Shown piece by piece: positions 1-10,547 of a stretch of DNA of 64,000 nucleotides. Location: NCBI RefSeq assembly GCF_000143415.4, contig NW_003314293.1, forward strand, positions 1,022,062 through 1,086,061. The letters are read 5' to 3'. The first letter of the stretch is position 1. Every line of letters begins with the position of its first letter. This DNA comes from Selaginella moellendorffii. Taxonomy: Eukaryota; Streptophyta; Lycopodiopsida; Selaginellales; Selaginellaceae. The position numbers were made by a program, and so were the translations under genes. The notes under the pieces are model-generated. The model was not told where the DNA came from and searched no databases. It was given only the letters and a program-made list of their open reading frames with translations.

Positions 1-227
1 CAAGGTAGAGAGAAGAGTTGTGAATTTCATTGGGCAAAGAGTGTCAACGAACATTGCCGATGCATCAAATCTGACTTCCATCACGAGTTCAAGCAGCTTT
101 ATCGGGAATGGATGGATGCACCAATTAAAGAGGAGCACGAGGCAAAAGCAAATGAGATGCGCATATGGTGGCGTGAAGGAGACAAAGTGCCAATTGAACA
201 CCTTCCACAAATGGAGTGTTAGCTTGT

Positions 228-421
228 TGTAAGCTCCTGAGTTTGGACTTCCCGGGAGGTCACCTAGCCCAGTACTATTCAAACCCAAGGACGCTTAACC
301 CCAAATATCCCAATACCCTTAACCAATTGGAAAAGGGGGTGCACTCTTGTTCATGGGCCCTTTCCCTCTATATTTGAACCCCATGGATCATCTCTCGAGT
401 CGTTCCCTTTGGTTGCTTACA
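228..421 (-). repeat. TRIM 3' LTR
   Basis: 194-bp terminal repeat with TGTAAGC/GCTTACA ends, preceded by target duplication CTTGT (223-227). On the element's minus-strand orientation this is the 3' LTR. Confidence 0.9.
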
Positions 422-629
422 ATCCACCACGCTTTCCTGCAAGTTCACGCCCTCGTGAACGGAAGCTGAGAGCCGCAGCTCTCTCGAGAGCCCCGCTCTC
501 TTGACACCCTACCCCTCGGGTCGAGCCCAGCGGGAGGAAACTGGACCAGCCAGATGTCAATCAACATGTGGTGTGATTCCCTTAGCCAACCAACAAAGTT
601 GGACCCGAGACCGCTTCTCTAATACCAAA

Positions 630-823
630 TGTAAGCTCCTGAGTTTGGACTTCCCGGGAGGTCACCCAGCCCAGTACTATTCAAACCCAAGGACGCTTAA
701 CCCCAAATATCCCAAGACCCTTAACCGATTGGAAAAGGGGGTGCACTCTTGTTCATGGGCCCTTTCCCTCTATATTTGAACCCCATGGATCATCTCTCAA
801 GTCGTTCCCTTTGGTTGCTTACA
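630..823 (-). repeat. TRIM 5' LTR
   Basis: 194-bp terminal repeat nearly identical to 228-421, followed by CTTGT (824-828). The tRNA-Met-like primer-binding site adjoins it at about 617-629, read on the minus strand. Confidence 0.9.
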
Positions 824-2222
824 CTTGTATGGTGGGAAGTTCGAATGTTTCAATGGAGCCATTATATTCTCCATGTAAGTTTTCTCTAATTTTCTTTTTT
901 TGTCACATTCAAATGTTGCATTTTTCCTAGGATCAACCACTTGATGACATTGCACTTACACCAATAATTAATCTCTTTGAGAGCAAACATTGGAGTTGGA
1001 GAGCTTTTGAAGCAGGGAAAGGAAAAGTGTCCCTCTATGAAGCTACACTCTCCGACCTCACTAGATCTCTTGAGAAGTCATCAAAAGCTTTGGCTGCACA
1101 AGAAGCAAGGTTTGCTAGTACAGGTTCAAACTTAGACAAGCTTCGAGAGCGAGTTGGTAGAAGGACAACACCAGCAGCAAGGTCAATATCTAAGATGGTG
1201 GGGGAAGTTGTTACTGGAACTCCTATGGAATCAAGTTATGAACCACTTGGGGACATGAGGACAGCCCGTTTGAAACATCGACAGACATTTGATGGGCCCA
1301 ACACCACTCCTTCTAGCTCTCACCGTCCAAAGTTTGACTACCATTCTGTTCCACGACACCGAGAAGAACTAAGGAACATGGAGTGGAGGAGGTGCCAATT
1401 GTTACACAAGTAAATCCAGTGCCAGAGGTTGAGAAGATTATTGCTCGTGAGCCAGTTTCTCGTATCAACTGGGAAATTTGAAGAGTCAGTGCCAAGAGTA
1501 ATGCGCGTTGCTCTGGAATAATTGGGAGTCGAGGTCAGTGTCTTGCATTTGTGCGCTCAGGTTCAACTTCCTCAGCAGTACCATGTTTCTGGAGCTGTCG
1601 AGATCTAGGGGTAAAGGGCCGCCAGTCAAGTTGGATTTACTGTTGTGGGACTGATGTTACTCATACAAACCAGATCCACAGCTCAATTATCTCAAAGCCA
1701 GATTCTGTGCCAGAGGAGTGGCCAGTTAAGCGAAGCTGCAATATTTCAAAAGAAGAGATTGAAAGTCTGGAGAGAGCTGGTTTCAAGCTGAAGACTTCCT
1801 CAAATGTTGCTATTGATACTGCTATGCCACCAATGTCAACACTAGACCAGCATACACGACCAGCTAGAAATGGGAAGGCTGTACAATATAGGTCTTCCAT
1901 TTCAAAAGGTGCACAAGAGAAGATCAAGTTGGCAAAGGTGTTGAAATATACAATCACAAGGATAAACTACATCAGTGCCGTGGCTAAGGAGTTTGTTGTT
2001 GTGACTGAGTCATCAAAGGCTATGAGCTACACTATCAGAATCTGCAAAAATCCATCCTGTACCTATCCAGATTTTACACAGAGAGAGAACAAGGGAAAGG
2101 TATATTTAGCCTGCAAGCACATCTATTACATTTTTATGCAAGAACTAAACCAAGATCCTAAGGTTGACCATCACATCCATCAGGCAAGCCTTACAATTGC
2201 AGAGCTTGAGAAGTGTTTCTAG

Positions 2223-2789
2223 ATCACTTTTGGTGTTCGGATCTTTATTTATATTTGTATTTTATTGATCAAATTTACTTGGAAATATAGATTAAATCAA
2301 AATTTGAAAAATGAAAAGATGTTGGTTCAGGACGAACCAATGTTTTCCTTGTGTTTGAAAACTCATGAGCTCAAAACCTACCTGGGCTCGTCTCTAAGTA
2401 GGAGAGATTATGCTCGTTAGAAGATGAATAAGGCCTGGTGACCCTTCGGTGTTAAACCATTGACAAATATTAGCTAACTGCCAAGGATAAAAAGGGTAAT
2501 ACATGCTAGTGTTACTTTATAAAATGGTTTATTGTTTGATGAGGACATTGAACTTCATCTATGGGTGGTGGAGTTATGAGCCCCAAAAGTGGAGCCAAAA
2601 GGGTGCCATGTGGTAGTGGCTGAAGTGGAAGCTAAACGAGAGTAACACGTTTAGACTAAAAACTCTGACTTGGACAGTCGAGAGTGGGAGTGGAACTCCC
2701 AACGAAGTGCTTGAGGAATGAGCATGAAGCAAGCAGTAAGTGAGTCTCTAGGAAAGGGATACAAAAGGGCCAACACATGGCACATGGAT
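2223..2789. other. 3' flank of SWIM gene; no gene seen
   Basis: An AT-rich 3' region whose segment 2280-2390 recurs inverted at about 60555-60720. It contains an imperfect palindrome at 2322-2340 (TTGGTTC, five bases, GAACCAA). From about 2390 the sequence is non-coding and leads into the minisatellite. I see no credible open frame, tRNA or terminator. Confidence 0.5.
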
Positions 2790-3062
2790 AGAGTCTAAGA
2801 TGGAGTCCGAGATGGAGTCCGAAATGGAGTTTGAGATGGAGTCCGAGATGGAGTTTGAGATGGAGTCCGAGATGGACCCGAGATGGAGTTCGAGATGGAT
2901 CTGAGATGGAGTCTGAGATGGACTCGAGATGGAGTTTGAGATGGAGTCCGAGATGGACATGAAATGGAGTCCAAAATGGACCTGAGATGGAGTTTTAGAT
3001 GGAGTCTTAGATGGACCCAAGATGGAGTCTTAGATGGACCCAAGATGGAGTCCGAGATGGAC
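2790..3062. repeat. Minisatellite, GAGATGGAGTCC-type units
   Basis: A degenerate tandem array of 12-18-bp units around GAGATGGAGTCC and GAGATGGACCC. Long open frames here (Ser-Ile-Ser-Asp or Thr-Pro-Ser repeats on the minus strand) are by-products of the repeat. The same array occurs at 21551-21960 beside the same flanking repeat, so it is part of that repeat and not a local expansion. Confidence 0.9.
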
Positions 3063-3842
3063 CCATGTGTTGGGTGATGATATATCCACTAAGGAGTCCA
3101 AGGCTAGAGTGAATACGGATTGACAAGCAGGGTAGCTTGGTGAAGTGTTCAAGAGCCAGCCCTAATTCCTCTGAGAGATCAAACAATCGATACTCTAAGT
3201 CCAAGCGTGGGTGGCACTATCTACTTGGATACTTGGCGTGGCTTAACAAAACCTTGCTCTAGCCCCATAGCTAGAGCACCCAAAGGCAGAAGGTGGGGAG
3301 AGTACCCATGAGACTCATATAGAACCATGGTGCTTCGAAATGTTATCCCAAAGTCCTAGACTATGGAAAAGAAGAGGGGCAGTCCTCTGGTGTAGTGACC
3401 AAGGATATAGTCACATGGTGAAGAAGTCCCAAAGGATAGTGGGACTTAGTGGTCGAGCCAGTGGGTCTTGACCCAATAGCAATGTTGGTAAACATAGTCA
3501 TGGACCGAGAGGTATTTGGTGGGGACTGAAAAAAGGATATTTGGGAAGGCTATTCCCCATATCTGCAAGCATCCTAAGGATGCTAATGAGTGAATTTGAG
3601 ATGACCACTCATGGATGGATGACCTAGTCTTTGAGATACAAGATTGTGATGCAAGTGGTGTTGGACAACTAATGTGGCAAAAGTGAATGGGCATGGCCTT
3701 AGCGTAATGGGCTGATATGTTAGTGGTCCCTTTGGGTATCGGTTATGGGATCAGACACATGGAGCACTTGGACCAAGTGTAAAAGTTGAGTGGTAAAGAT
3801 GCCATTCTTGGGGCTAGCAAGCCCCAAGTCCAGAATAAAACT
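3063..3842 (+). repeat. LTR-like non-coding repeat, copy 1, left part
   Basis: Aligns along its length with 22136-22920 (shared blocks include the stretch around GTAGCTTGGTGAAGTGTTC and AAGGCTATTCCCCAT). It has no coding capacity. It stops at the left end of the 10.86-kb TIR element and resumes at 14704. The rejoined repeat ends GTTGCTTACA, like an LTR 3' end. It may be the LTR of a large non-autonomous (LARD-like) retrotransposon; I could not fix its start. Confidence 0.75.
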
Positions 3843-3845
3843 TAT

Positions 3846-3870
3846 AATGCTCTATTTCATTAAAGTGGGA
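3846..3870 (+). repeat. Left terminal inverted repeat of the 10.86-kb element
   Basis: Matches the reverse complement of 14677-14700 and the ends of the MITE at 37701-37987. A subterminal block, ATTCAGTAAAATGGGAC at about 3875-3891, also matches the MITE right end on the opposite strand. Confidence 0.85.
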
Positions 3871-4476
3871 TTTATTCAGTAAAATGGGACTAGGTACAAA
3901 TTTTCAAGTATTTGAAAATGACGTGAGATTATATGTTTTTTGTCCAGGGGCTAGACATATCTGGGGCATGGTGACTAGCTCGGTGACTTTGTGTCCAGAC
4001 TGAGTCCATCTGGTTGTATAATAAATCTCATTGTCAAGGTGAACAAGCCGAATCTGAAGCTAAAGAAGAGCGATGGCATGCGCGCACACATTATTTGTTT
4101 GTTCATTGAGCGTGTGGTGAGCTTTCCAAGATGAACGTCATTCCTATTAGCTAGACATATAACTTAATGGTGAGAACATTTAGATATTATTCAATGTTAT
4201 CTTTTTCTAACGAATCTAATTGTGAAGGTGTAGCAAGAGGCATTGCTAGTCTGGAGAAGTCATTTAACTCATTTGACCCTTAGTGTATTTTCATGAAACT
4301 AAATAACATTCATATTATTAAGGAATTTCTCTAGTACCTTTTTTTTACGACATAGAGGCTTGCATTTCTTTCAAAGGTGATTTAGTAAAAGGCCTGAGGG
4401 CACATGCCATTCTATTTCTCAGACCGGTATTAAGATATACTAGTGCAAAGGGAAAAAGGTATTTGGTGATCAAGTA
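3871..4476. other. Left subterminal region of the 10.86-kb element; contains a last-exon-like block
   Basis: No open gene. At about 4037-4080 on the plus strand, CAAG|GTGAACAAGCCGAATCTGAAG followed by GATGGCATGCGCGCACAC resembles the terminal exon and palindrome of the minus-strand DUF7869 gene (5405-5439), in inverted orientation. A palindrome half with GGGCACATGCCAT lies near 4395-4413. Confidence 0.5.
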
Positions 4477-4477
4477 A

Positions 4478-4499
4478 ATGGCATGAGGGCACACGCCAT
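4478..4499. repeat. 22-bp palindrome (ATGGC-N12-GCCAT family)
   Basis: Imperfect palindrome directly downstream of the stop codon of the short acidic exon. It belongs to the family confined to the TIR element copies. Confidence 0.85.
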
Positions 4500-4506
4500 T
4501 ATAAGC

Positions 4507-4793
4507 CTAAGCGCTAGTGGACACCTCCTTTTTGGTACTCTCAGCGGTACTATCATCCTTCTCCGGGTCAGTTGTTTTGCTTTGGATTGTTGTCTCTGAC
4601 ATTACTGGGGCGTTCTCGATAGTTGTTAATGTTGCCGTTTGTTCAGAAAAATGATCACCTGGAGTATAGTACGGGGAGTTTGGAAGACTTATATATTCTA
4701 CATCTTCACCTATCTCCTTCTCCGTCTCCTTTTCTGCCTCACTTACAGATTTTGTGCTTGCCATGAGAACGCTCTTCACCCTAAAATATGGAG
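4507..4793 (-). CDS. Short acidic Ser/Thr-rich exon, downstream of the DUF7869 gene
   Basis: An open frame of about 90 codons, rich in Glu, Ser and Thr (EAEKETEKEIGEDVEY), ends at a TAG in 4507-4509 and is followed at once by a 22-bp palindrome (4478-4499). It is preceded by TATTTTAG|GGTGAAGAGC, which looks like a splice acceptor. The GGTGAA start resembles the terminal exon of the DUF7869 gene (GGTGAACAA at 5439) and another such block near 5320. It may therefore be an alternative or former last exon of that gene and not a separate one. No domain is recognised. Confidence 0.35.
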
Positions 4794-5383
4794 TTCGTTG
4801 TGTTATAAAAGGAAATCAACACACACGCTGCAAGGGAATGATGGTACATAAAGCACGTAAGCCCACAATATGGGTTTATATGCCATTAATATAGGCCACA
4901 CGCCATATTATTAGATTTATGCACGTGTGATTGGTAAATGCATATGTCACATCATCTTTGTTTTACCTCACACACTATATCAGGCCTAATGAACCATATC
5001 ACATGTGCGCACATGCTATATATATGGAGAAGTATTATGCAAGGATAGAAAAATTCAATGCATGATTGTGGAGAGCAATGGCATGAAGCCACATGCTAAA
5101 TAACATTTTAGAGAAAGAATTAAAATAAAAACATGCAAACAGTACTGAGTGGACCAAGACTTAGAAGTGCACAATTGAATGAGGTATTTCTAATAAATAT
5201 TTCACTCACCTCATATAGGAATGGCTAACACTCTCAAATGGCGTATCGCCTCATTCCATCACCTCGCAATTTGTTATAACAATCCGATGAATTCATATTC
5301 GGCTTGTTCACCTTGAACTTTAAGTAAGATTTGCTAGAACAACTAAGAATTTATACTTGTTATTTGTATCATCTCACCTAGGA

Positions 5384-5405
5384 ATGGCGTAAGGCCACAT
5401 GCCAT
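5384..5405. repeat. 22-bp palindrome overlapping the DUF7869 gene stop codon
   Basis: Read on the minus strand, the gene ends GAGGCGTGA and the A of TGA is the first base of ATGGCATGTGGCC...GCCAT. Coding therefore stops exactly where the palindrome starts. Confidence 0.85.
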
Positions 5406-6650
5406 CACGCCTCCTCTGATTCAGATTCGGATTGTTCACCTTGAAATAAAATACATTAGAAACTTAGTAAAGGAATATTAATGAATCTCACCTTGAACCT
5501 GGGTTATGAATGCTCTTGCTGCATCTCTTGCATGGTCTGGCAAGGTGATGGTGGCACTCTGCTTCCGCATCCAACCATGCACAACATTATCCACCGATAT
5601 GCTCATGCTGGGATCCCTTGGATTCAGCACCCATCTCTTTTCTAGGCAATCCTTCGTATATCCGGAACTTGGCTTGAACCACTCCACAGTTACATTGAAG
5701 GAGTTAGTTTCCGCGTCCTCCTCTGCATCAGTGATGCAGCGCCCCACCCATATCATTTGTTTTTTATTACTGGGTCTGACAAGCACGACCATTCCTTTGC
5801 AGACCTGTACTGGATTGAATGCTGAATCCGGCTTCTTGTTCCTTGGCCCACAATAGTGATCATCAACATCGTTATCTGTCACTACATTTCCAGAGGACAT
5901 TGTTCCGCTACTATCTGGTGCTCTGGGTTCTGGCCAAAAGGACTCTTCCAATTCTTCATATACAACCGGCCCATTTTGGATAGCAGATATAATCTTCTCC
6001 CAGTATTCGATCAAAGGCTTGCACCTCTGAAAATAGGATTCTCCACCAAACACCAACCCCCTCTTCCAGAAGGCAATATGCTGTCTAATCCCGGCCACTA
6101 TACTTTCCTGGTCTTTGAGTCCATCTGGGTGCATCGGCCGTGGGGAACCCTGAGGAATCATAGGTTCCCCAGTTATGGGATCTCTCTTGAAGAGTTCAAT
6201 GCTGTCCACTGGCAGCCACACTGTGTCCCATTCTCTCATCTTGTATCCGTCCCTGATGTAGCCTCTTACAAACCCCTTAAAGTCTGGAACCTCTGTCACA
6301 AGTGCAGCTTCAACAGTGCCTTTGATGCAATTTTGGAATTCATCGTAGAGTTGTGAGAGGGTGAGGACATTGGATTGCCGGAGGGACTCTGCCAGGTGAC
6401 TGAACATGGCATCGACGTCTTCATGAGTGTGCCCAACCATGAGAAAGCCAAGTGTAACTGTTTCAAATATGCCTTTGGCAACAAGCATCGCCAAGTACGC
6501 GAAGACGTACATGTTTTTGTTCTCACTGCCAGCATTGTCTGTTTGGAGTAGAAGATGGGGTGGAAGGCCACATCGGCCGCAAGAACTTCCTTGAGATTCT
6601 GCTTCGTTTGGATGAGGCTGTGCATTCACCGGGCGACTAGCCTCGTCGGA

Positions 6651-6672
6651 ATGGCATGAGGCCTCATGTGAT
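6651..6672. repeat. 22-bp palindrome in DUF7869 gene
   Basis: ATGGCATGAGGCCTCATG and on, within a possible 114-nt intron (6618-6731). Confidence 0.8.
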
Positions 6673-6707
6673 AACCCTACAATCTGATGGCCAACATATT
6701 CACTGGG

Positions 6708-6729
6708 ATGGCATGGGGCCCCACGCGAT
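6708..6729. repeat. 22-bp palindrome in DUF7869 gene
   Basis: ATGGCATGGGGCCCCACG and on, adjoining the possible donor site of the 6618-6731 intron. Confidence 0.8.
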
Positions 6730-8553
6730 ACTGCAAGCCTTTGCTCCTCCTCCAGCTAAACCCTATATGGGGTTCGATCGACAAGGGCCTTATGCAAGGG
6801 TTGGCTGTTCAGCTCAGTCTGAGCACTTTGCAGAGACCTTAAGTGTTTTGCTAGGGACGCAATCATCATGTTTGCACCCCCGCCACCCCATAGAGGTACA
6901 AAGAAGTTCCCATAGTTCTGGGCACCATGCCCATGAGCGATTATGCTAAACATAGACACAGGCAGCTGCATGGATGAAGAGATTGCCTTGGGGGCAGGAT
7001 TGAGTTGAGGTAAGCATGTCTTTTTTTGGTCCATTTTGTCGTGGATGATGCAGAGGTAAGAGTCAGGTCTCTCCATGGAGAGAATCCTGTTATGATAATA
7101 TGCAGTCCTGCAGCTTCTCTGCTCGATGTTGTGGTCGAGCCGCCTTCTAACCAACGTCTCTCGCTCTTGAGCGATGCAAGAATTCTTCGACAAAGCCATT
7201 TTGATAGCAGTGCACTCGTCACACTTTGAAAAGCTGGAGTACTTTCCTATACTCACATCCCTGAACCTATTGCTCCACAATCTACTAAATCTAGATTGGC
7301 TCAGCTTCCTGTAGCCATTACTCTGGAGTTCCCGATTCACATCTTCCAATATGGCCCCCTTGGTATACATGGAAGGGAGAACTCGTTGGGTGTCTCGAGT
7401 TCCATCTTCCAAGAGGCGGGTTTTATGTGGTTGCTGCTCGTTACATGTCTTGACAAACCTCTTGAAGATTGCCTCTCCATATACAACATGACCCCTGGTT
7501 TTGTGCGTACCGTCGTTCCCATGGACTGCCTGTTGAACCCTTTGTTCCTTGAACTCAGTTTTGATTCTGTAGAATGTGGTTCGAGGGACTCCATAAATGA
7601 TTCTCCATGCCTTCATGCAGACCAAACCCCTCTGGAAGACCATGCCCCCCACCTGATGTTCTGAAGCATCAACAGATGACCATAATGCCTCATACACAAA
7701 ATTGCGAGCTTCTTTCCAGGACAATGTCTTGTATCTTGCTCTCTCCTCTTCAATAGCATCCCAATCAGCATGTTGACAGCACCTCCTCTTGCAACAAGCA
7801 ACTGTCGAGACCATTCAAACCTCCATCGCCATTTTCTGCCTTTTCGGTTCATTGCTCAGATCCCTTTGGCTGCGCTTTAGGAAGGTGTACTTTCTTTTCC
7901 CATGAAGAGATGTTCTGTCATTAGTTGTAGTGGTGTTTGATTGTGAATCCTTCACATTCTCAAACACTAAGTGCCTCAATTTCCACCGCACAATGCTTCC
8001 AATAGTCAGACTGTTTTCTTCTGTGTCAACAACCTCTAAAATTGCAACTCCAATATCATCCGAGCCCAATTCTTGATTAGCAACCGCATCTCTTGGATCG
8101 ATGACTGTGGCTAAGCCCTCAGCTACCACCTCCCCCTCGGGGTTGTTTAGAAACACCTTTGCCTGAATCCATGTAGCACAGTTCTTAAGATCCACGGAGG
8201 GAACATGCGTTGCACTTGCGCTGTCCCCAACATCTGCTTTCTTCTGAAGATTTTTCAAGGCAACAACAACATTTACCCCGACGACCATCTCTCCTCGTTC
8301 AATAGCGACCACATTCCCATCGAAGACAGTCTCTACTGATACAGCAGCATTGCCTTCCCCAAGCCTTTGACAGTGTATAACAAAGTTCCGATCCATAGAC
8401 ACAAGGGTCGCTTTTGCAACTCTCTTCCCACCATTCAAAATGTAAACCTTTTCCCCAACCCTAAAGGCCATTCTGAAAGTGCAGAAAAGAAGTTAAGACC
8501 ATACAAAAAATGATTGGAGAATGGCCTAAATCATAACATACCAAAAAACCTCA

Positions 8554-8575
8554 ATAGCATGAGGCCACATGCCAT
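8554..8575. repeat. 22-bp palindrome, DUF7869 gene leader
   Basis: ATAGCATGAGGCCACATG and on; first of three within 190 bp upstream of the start codon. Confidence 0.85.
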
Positions 8576-8623
8576 TATTCAAACATGCTATTGACACCCA
8601 CGTGAAATTTCGCATTCACAAAA

Positions 8624-8645
8624 TTGGCATGAGGCCTCATGCCAT
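8624..8645. repeat. 22-bp palindrome, DUF7869 gene leader
   Basis: TTGGCATGAGGCCTCATG and on; perfect except for the outermost base pair. Confidence 0.88.
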
Positions 8646-8721
8646 CTTGATATACACACAGCTGCAGGCAAGTAAAAACATACATGACAATACGCTAGCC
8701 ATGAAATTGCAAGGGCCCAAG

Positions 8722-8743
8722 ATGGCATGTGGCCTCATGCCAT
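8722..8743. repeat. 22-bp palindrome, DUF7869 gene leader
   Basis: ATGGCATGTGGCCTCATG and on; one mismatched pair near the centre. Confidence 0.88.
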
Positions 8744-8837
8744 TTCTAAATGTGGTCCTAAGCCATTCCATGGTGAACATACCAGGAAGCACAAGTGCCG
8801 AATATCAAGAGGAAGCGGTAGCCACACCAAAGACAGT

Positions 8838-8960
8838 GCCGCTCGCAACACCGCAACTACTCGTAGCGCCGCTCGCAACACCGCAACTGCTCGTAGCGCC
8901 GCTCGCACAAACTGCCACTCGCATAAACTGCCGCTCGCAATGCCGCAACCGCTCGTAGAC
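8838..8960. repeat. GC-rich short tandem repeat between the divergent genes
   Basis: Units of about 30 bp containing GCCGCTCGCAACACCGCAACT and CTCGTAGC, two clear copies followed by shorter degenerate ones. It lies upstream of the DUF7869 gene. A comparable CTCGC-rich stretch lies upstream of the ParB-like gene in the other copy (about 47955-48115), so it may belong to promoter or leader DNA. Confidence 0.65.
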
Positions 8961-9082
8961 GCATAAACCACAACTCACAACGCCGCTTACACAAGCAGCG
9001 CTCACTGCGCTCAGCGGAACCAAGAACACGGCGCACAAAAATGATAGACCTAGGAATGAGTTCGAGAATTCAAAAATAACAC

Positions 9083-9288
9083 ACGCTTGAACGTCACATC
9101 AAATCCTCTAACAAACCAGATCTTATGATTCCTCTGACAAATTTCAAACTGAGTAGCTTCTAGACTTTGCTGTCGGAGGTTGAACTTTGTCACATCATGT
9201 CCTTGCCTCGATCGAGTTGTGCCATATCAGTGATTCGAACTTTGCCATGCCATGTCAGCGATCCACGCCAAGATTATTCGCCGTGTAA
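9083..9288. repeat. Tandem duplication unit A, first copy
   Basis: About 206 bp, near-identical to 10341-10546. It includes ACTTTGTCACATCATGTCCT. In the second copy it is fused directly to unit B; here about 395 bp lie between. Confidence 0.85.
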
Positions 9289-9684
9289 AGGAATAATTAT
9301 GCTCTGTGTGTACGTCCATTTATGGCAATATAAGGCCACACACCATTCAAAGAATAATGCTAGTCGAGCATTTTTTGGTGCATTTTTGGGTTCAAAATTG
9401 CATGAGCCCACACGCTATAAAGTTTACCTGTACCAAAAATAGAAACAGCTTTATTTACTTGGGAATTTAAGTGGTTGAGGCATTTTTAAACTTACAAACA
9501 CATGCCCTACTTACATTCCTTTGGTTGCTTAAAATTCAAAAATATTATAAACCTTTCTTTTTGCATTTTCAATGTTTTCAATTATGGTTTTTGATTTTCG
9601 TAGGACCAGCCTAGTAATCTATTTGCATCCCGTCATGTTTATAGCTAGCTTTCGTTTGTCCCCTTCGCTAGCCTGAGATACATG

Positions 9685-10144
9685 TGCTCGGCATCTGCCT
9701 CTTACAGCATTTGCCCAGAAAGGGCATCTTTCTTCACGCAGCATTTGCCACATGTTTAGGGTTTAGGGTTTAGCAATTCAGTAGCTTGATAAACATGCAA
9801 ATACAGAACTTGATGCAAAATCTTTTGATATGTCACAATGCCCCTAGGACCATAAACACATTTCAATAGAGAGGGTCCTTTCATTTCATAACTCCTTACG
9901 TAGATCTTGGTGAAACCAGAGTTAGTGAAGTTGGTTTCTTGTGATCCCGCATCTGATTGTGATGTCCCTTTGCAGTGTCGATGGAAAGGTCAATGCACAC
10001 CAAACTGTAGAATCTTGGAGCAAAATAACGGTCGGATCTATGGCAAATGCCCCTGAAACATTGTAAGGCTCATGTGGTCTCATGTGGTGTCCGATCGAGA
10101 TGCTTCTTTCCAGGGTCATCAAGAAAGACATTGTATACCATTCT
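9685..10144. repeat. Tandem duplication unit B, first copy, with telomere-like motif
   Basis: About 460 bp, near-identical to 10548-11007. It contains TTTAGGGTTTAGGGTTTAG at 9755-9773, about 2.7 units of the plant telomere repeat. Confidence 0.88.
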
Positions 10145-10246
10145 GTAAAATTTAGTTGCGATCTAACGGTTGGATCTCCAGAAAACTCAAAAAAATCAAC
10201 TGCGTGTCAGAATATTCTAGGAATATACTCCTATGTGCCCTTGAAA

Positions 10247-10268
10247 ATGGCATGCGGCCCCACGCCAT
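10247..10268. repeat. 22-bp palindrome
   Basis: ATGGCATGCGGCCCCACG and on; its counterpart in the partial copy is 47561-47582. Confidence 0.85.
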
Positions 10269-10340
10269 TCAAGAGATAACGCCAGATGACGCCGAGCATT
10301 TTTTGGTGTATTTTTTGGGATCAAAATTGCATGAGCCCAC

Positions 10341-10546
10341 ACGCTTGAATGTCACATCAAATCCTCTGACAAACCAGATCTTATAATTCCTCTGACAAAT
10401 TTCAAACTGAGTAGCTTCTAGACTTTGCTGTCGGACGTTGAACTTTGTCACATCATGTCCTTGCCTCGATCCAGCTGTGCCATGTCAGTGATTCGAACTT
10501 TGCCATGCTATGTCAGTGATCCGCGCCAAGATTATTTGCCGTGTAA
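10341..10546. repeat. Tandem duplication unit A, second copy
   Basis: Repeats 9083-9288 with a few substitutions and is joined directly to unit B at about 10547. Confidence 0.85.
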
Positions 10547-10547
10547 C

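Larger units (their letters stand above)
228..823 (-). mobile_element. TRIM retrotransposon (terminal-repeat retrotransposon in miniature), complete
   Basis: Two 194-bp direct LTRs lie at 228-421 and 630-823. They begin TGTAAGC and end GCTTACA and differ at about four positions. The internal region is only 208 bp and has no coding capacity. A perfect 5-bp target duplication, CTTGT, flanks it at 223-227 and 824-828. On the minus strand the sequence just inside the 5' LTR (the right-hand LTR) reads TTTGGTATTAGAG, matching the usual initiator tRNA-Met primer-binding site, so the element is oriented on the minus strand. A purine-rich stretch adjoins the left LTR as expected for the polypurine tract. 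It is non-autonomous and splits the SWIM-protein gene. Confidence 0.93.
1..2222 (+). pseudogene. SWIM zinc-finger protein gene, transposon-associated, disrupted (copy E1)
   Basis: Three coding blocks in one orientation. The first (to about 222) reads through FKQLYREWMDAP and MRIWWREGD. A TRIM at 228-823 then breaks it. Coding resumes at 824, with a likely intron from GTAAGT near 869 to CCTAG near 931, then an exon through about 1413. The last block, 1551-2222, holds a SWIM-type zinc finger: CKNPSC followed by CKH near the C-terminus. SWIM domains bind DNA or protein and occur in MULE/FAR1-type transposases and other mobile proteins. The same protein is encoded on the minus strand at 60877-61675, where the first Cys pair reads CENPLCTC, so the C-x-C is better preserved there. 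Frames change between blocks and stops intervene, so this is a pseudogene. The exact transposase superfamily is not recognised. I am sure of the duplication and the SWIM pattern, less so of the gene limits. Confidence 0.6.
5405..8471 (-). pseudogene. DUF7869-type protein gene, candidate transposase of the TIR element
   Basis: Start ATG at 8471 (MAFRVGEKVYILNGG) lies one base after a TTTCAG acceptor, so the leader is probably spliced. One frame runs to 5492 with two stops: TGA at 7815-7817 and TAG at 6756-6758. A 52-nt intron (5440-5491) leads to a terminal exon ending at 5405. The central part has FSKCDECT (zinc-binding-like), IIHDKMDQKKT, then LLLQTDNAGSENKN and GHTHEDVDAMFSHL. These are the hallmark blocks I recall for the DUF7869 family of non-seed plants and invertebrates. 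The Asp in IHDKMD, the Asp in QTDN and an acidic residue of HEDVD could form an RNase H-fold DDE/D site; that is inference. The C-terminal 100 residues resemble a small chromatin-reader-like tail. The segment 6618-6731 is open but has GT-AG ends and two palindromes, so it may be an intron. It is the only transposase-like gene in the element. Confidence 0.7.

Noticed and set aside
223-828. Tandem duplication of a 194-bp repeat
   Set aside because: The target duplication, LTR ends and primer-binding site show it is a TRIM.
2748-3043. Open frames with Thr-Pro-Ser or Ser-Ile-Ser-Asp repeats
   Set aside because: Translations of a minisatellite; they occur in several frames and change with the array.
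2790-3062. Regular repeats considered as a CRISPR array
   Set aside because: No unique spacers, units of 12-18 bp, no cas genes, eukaryotic context.
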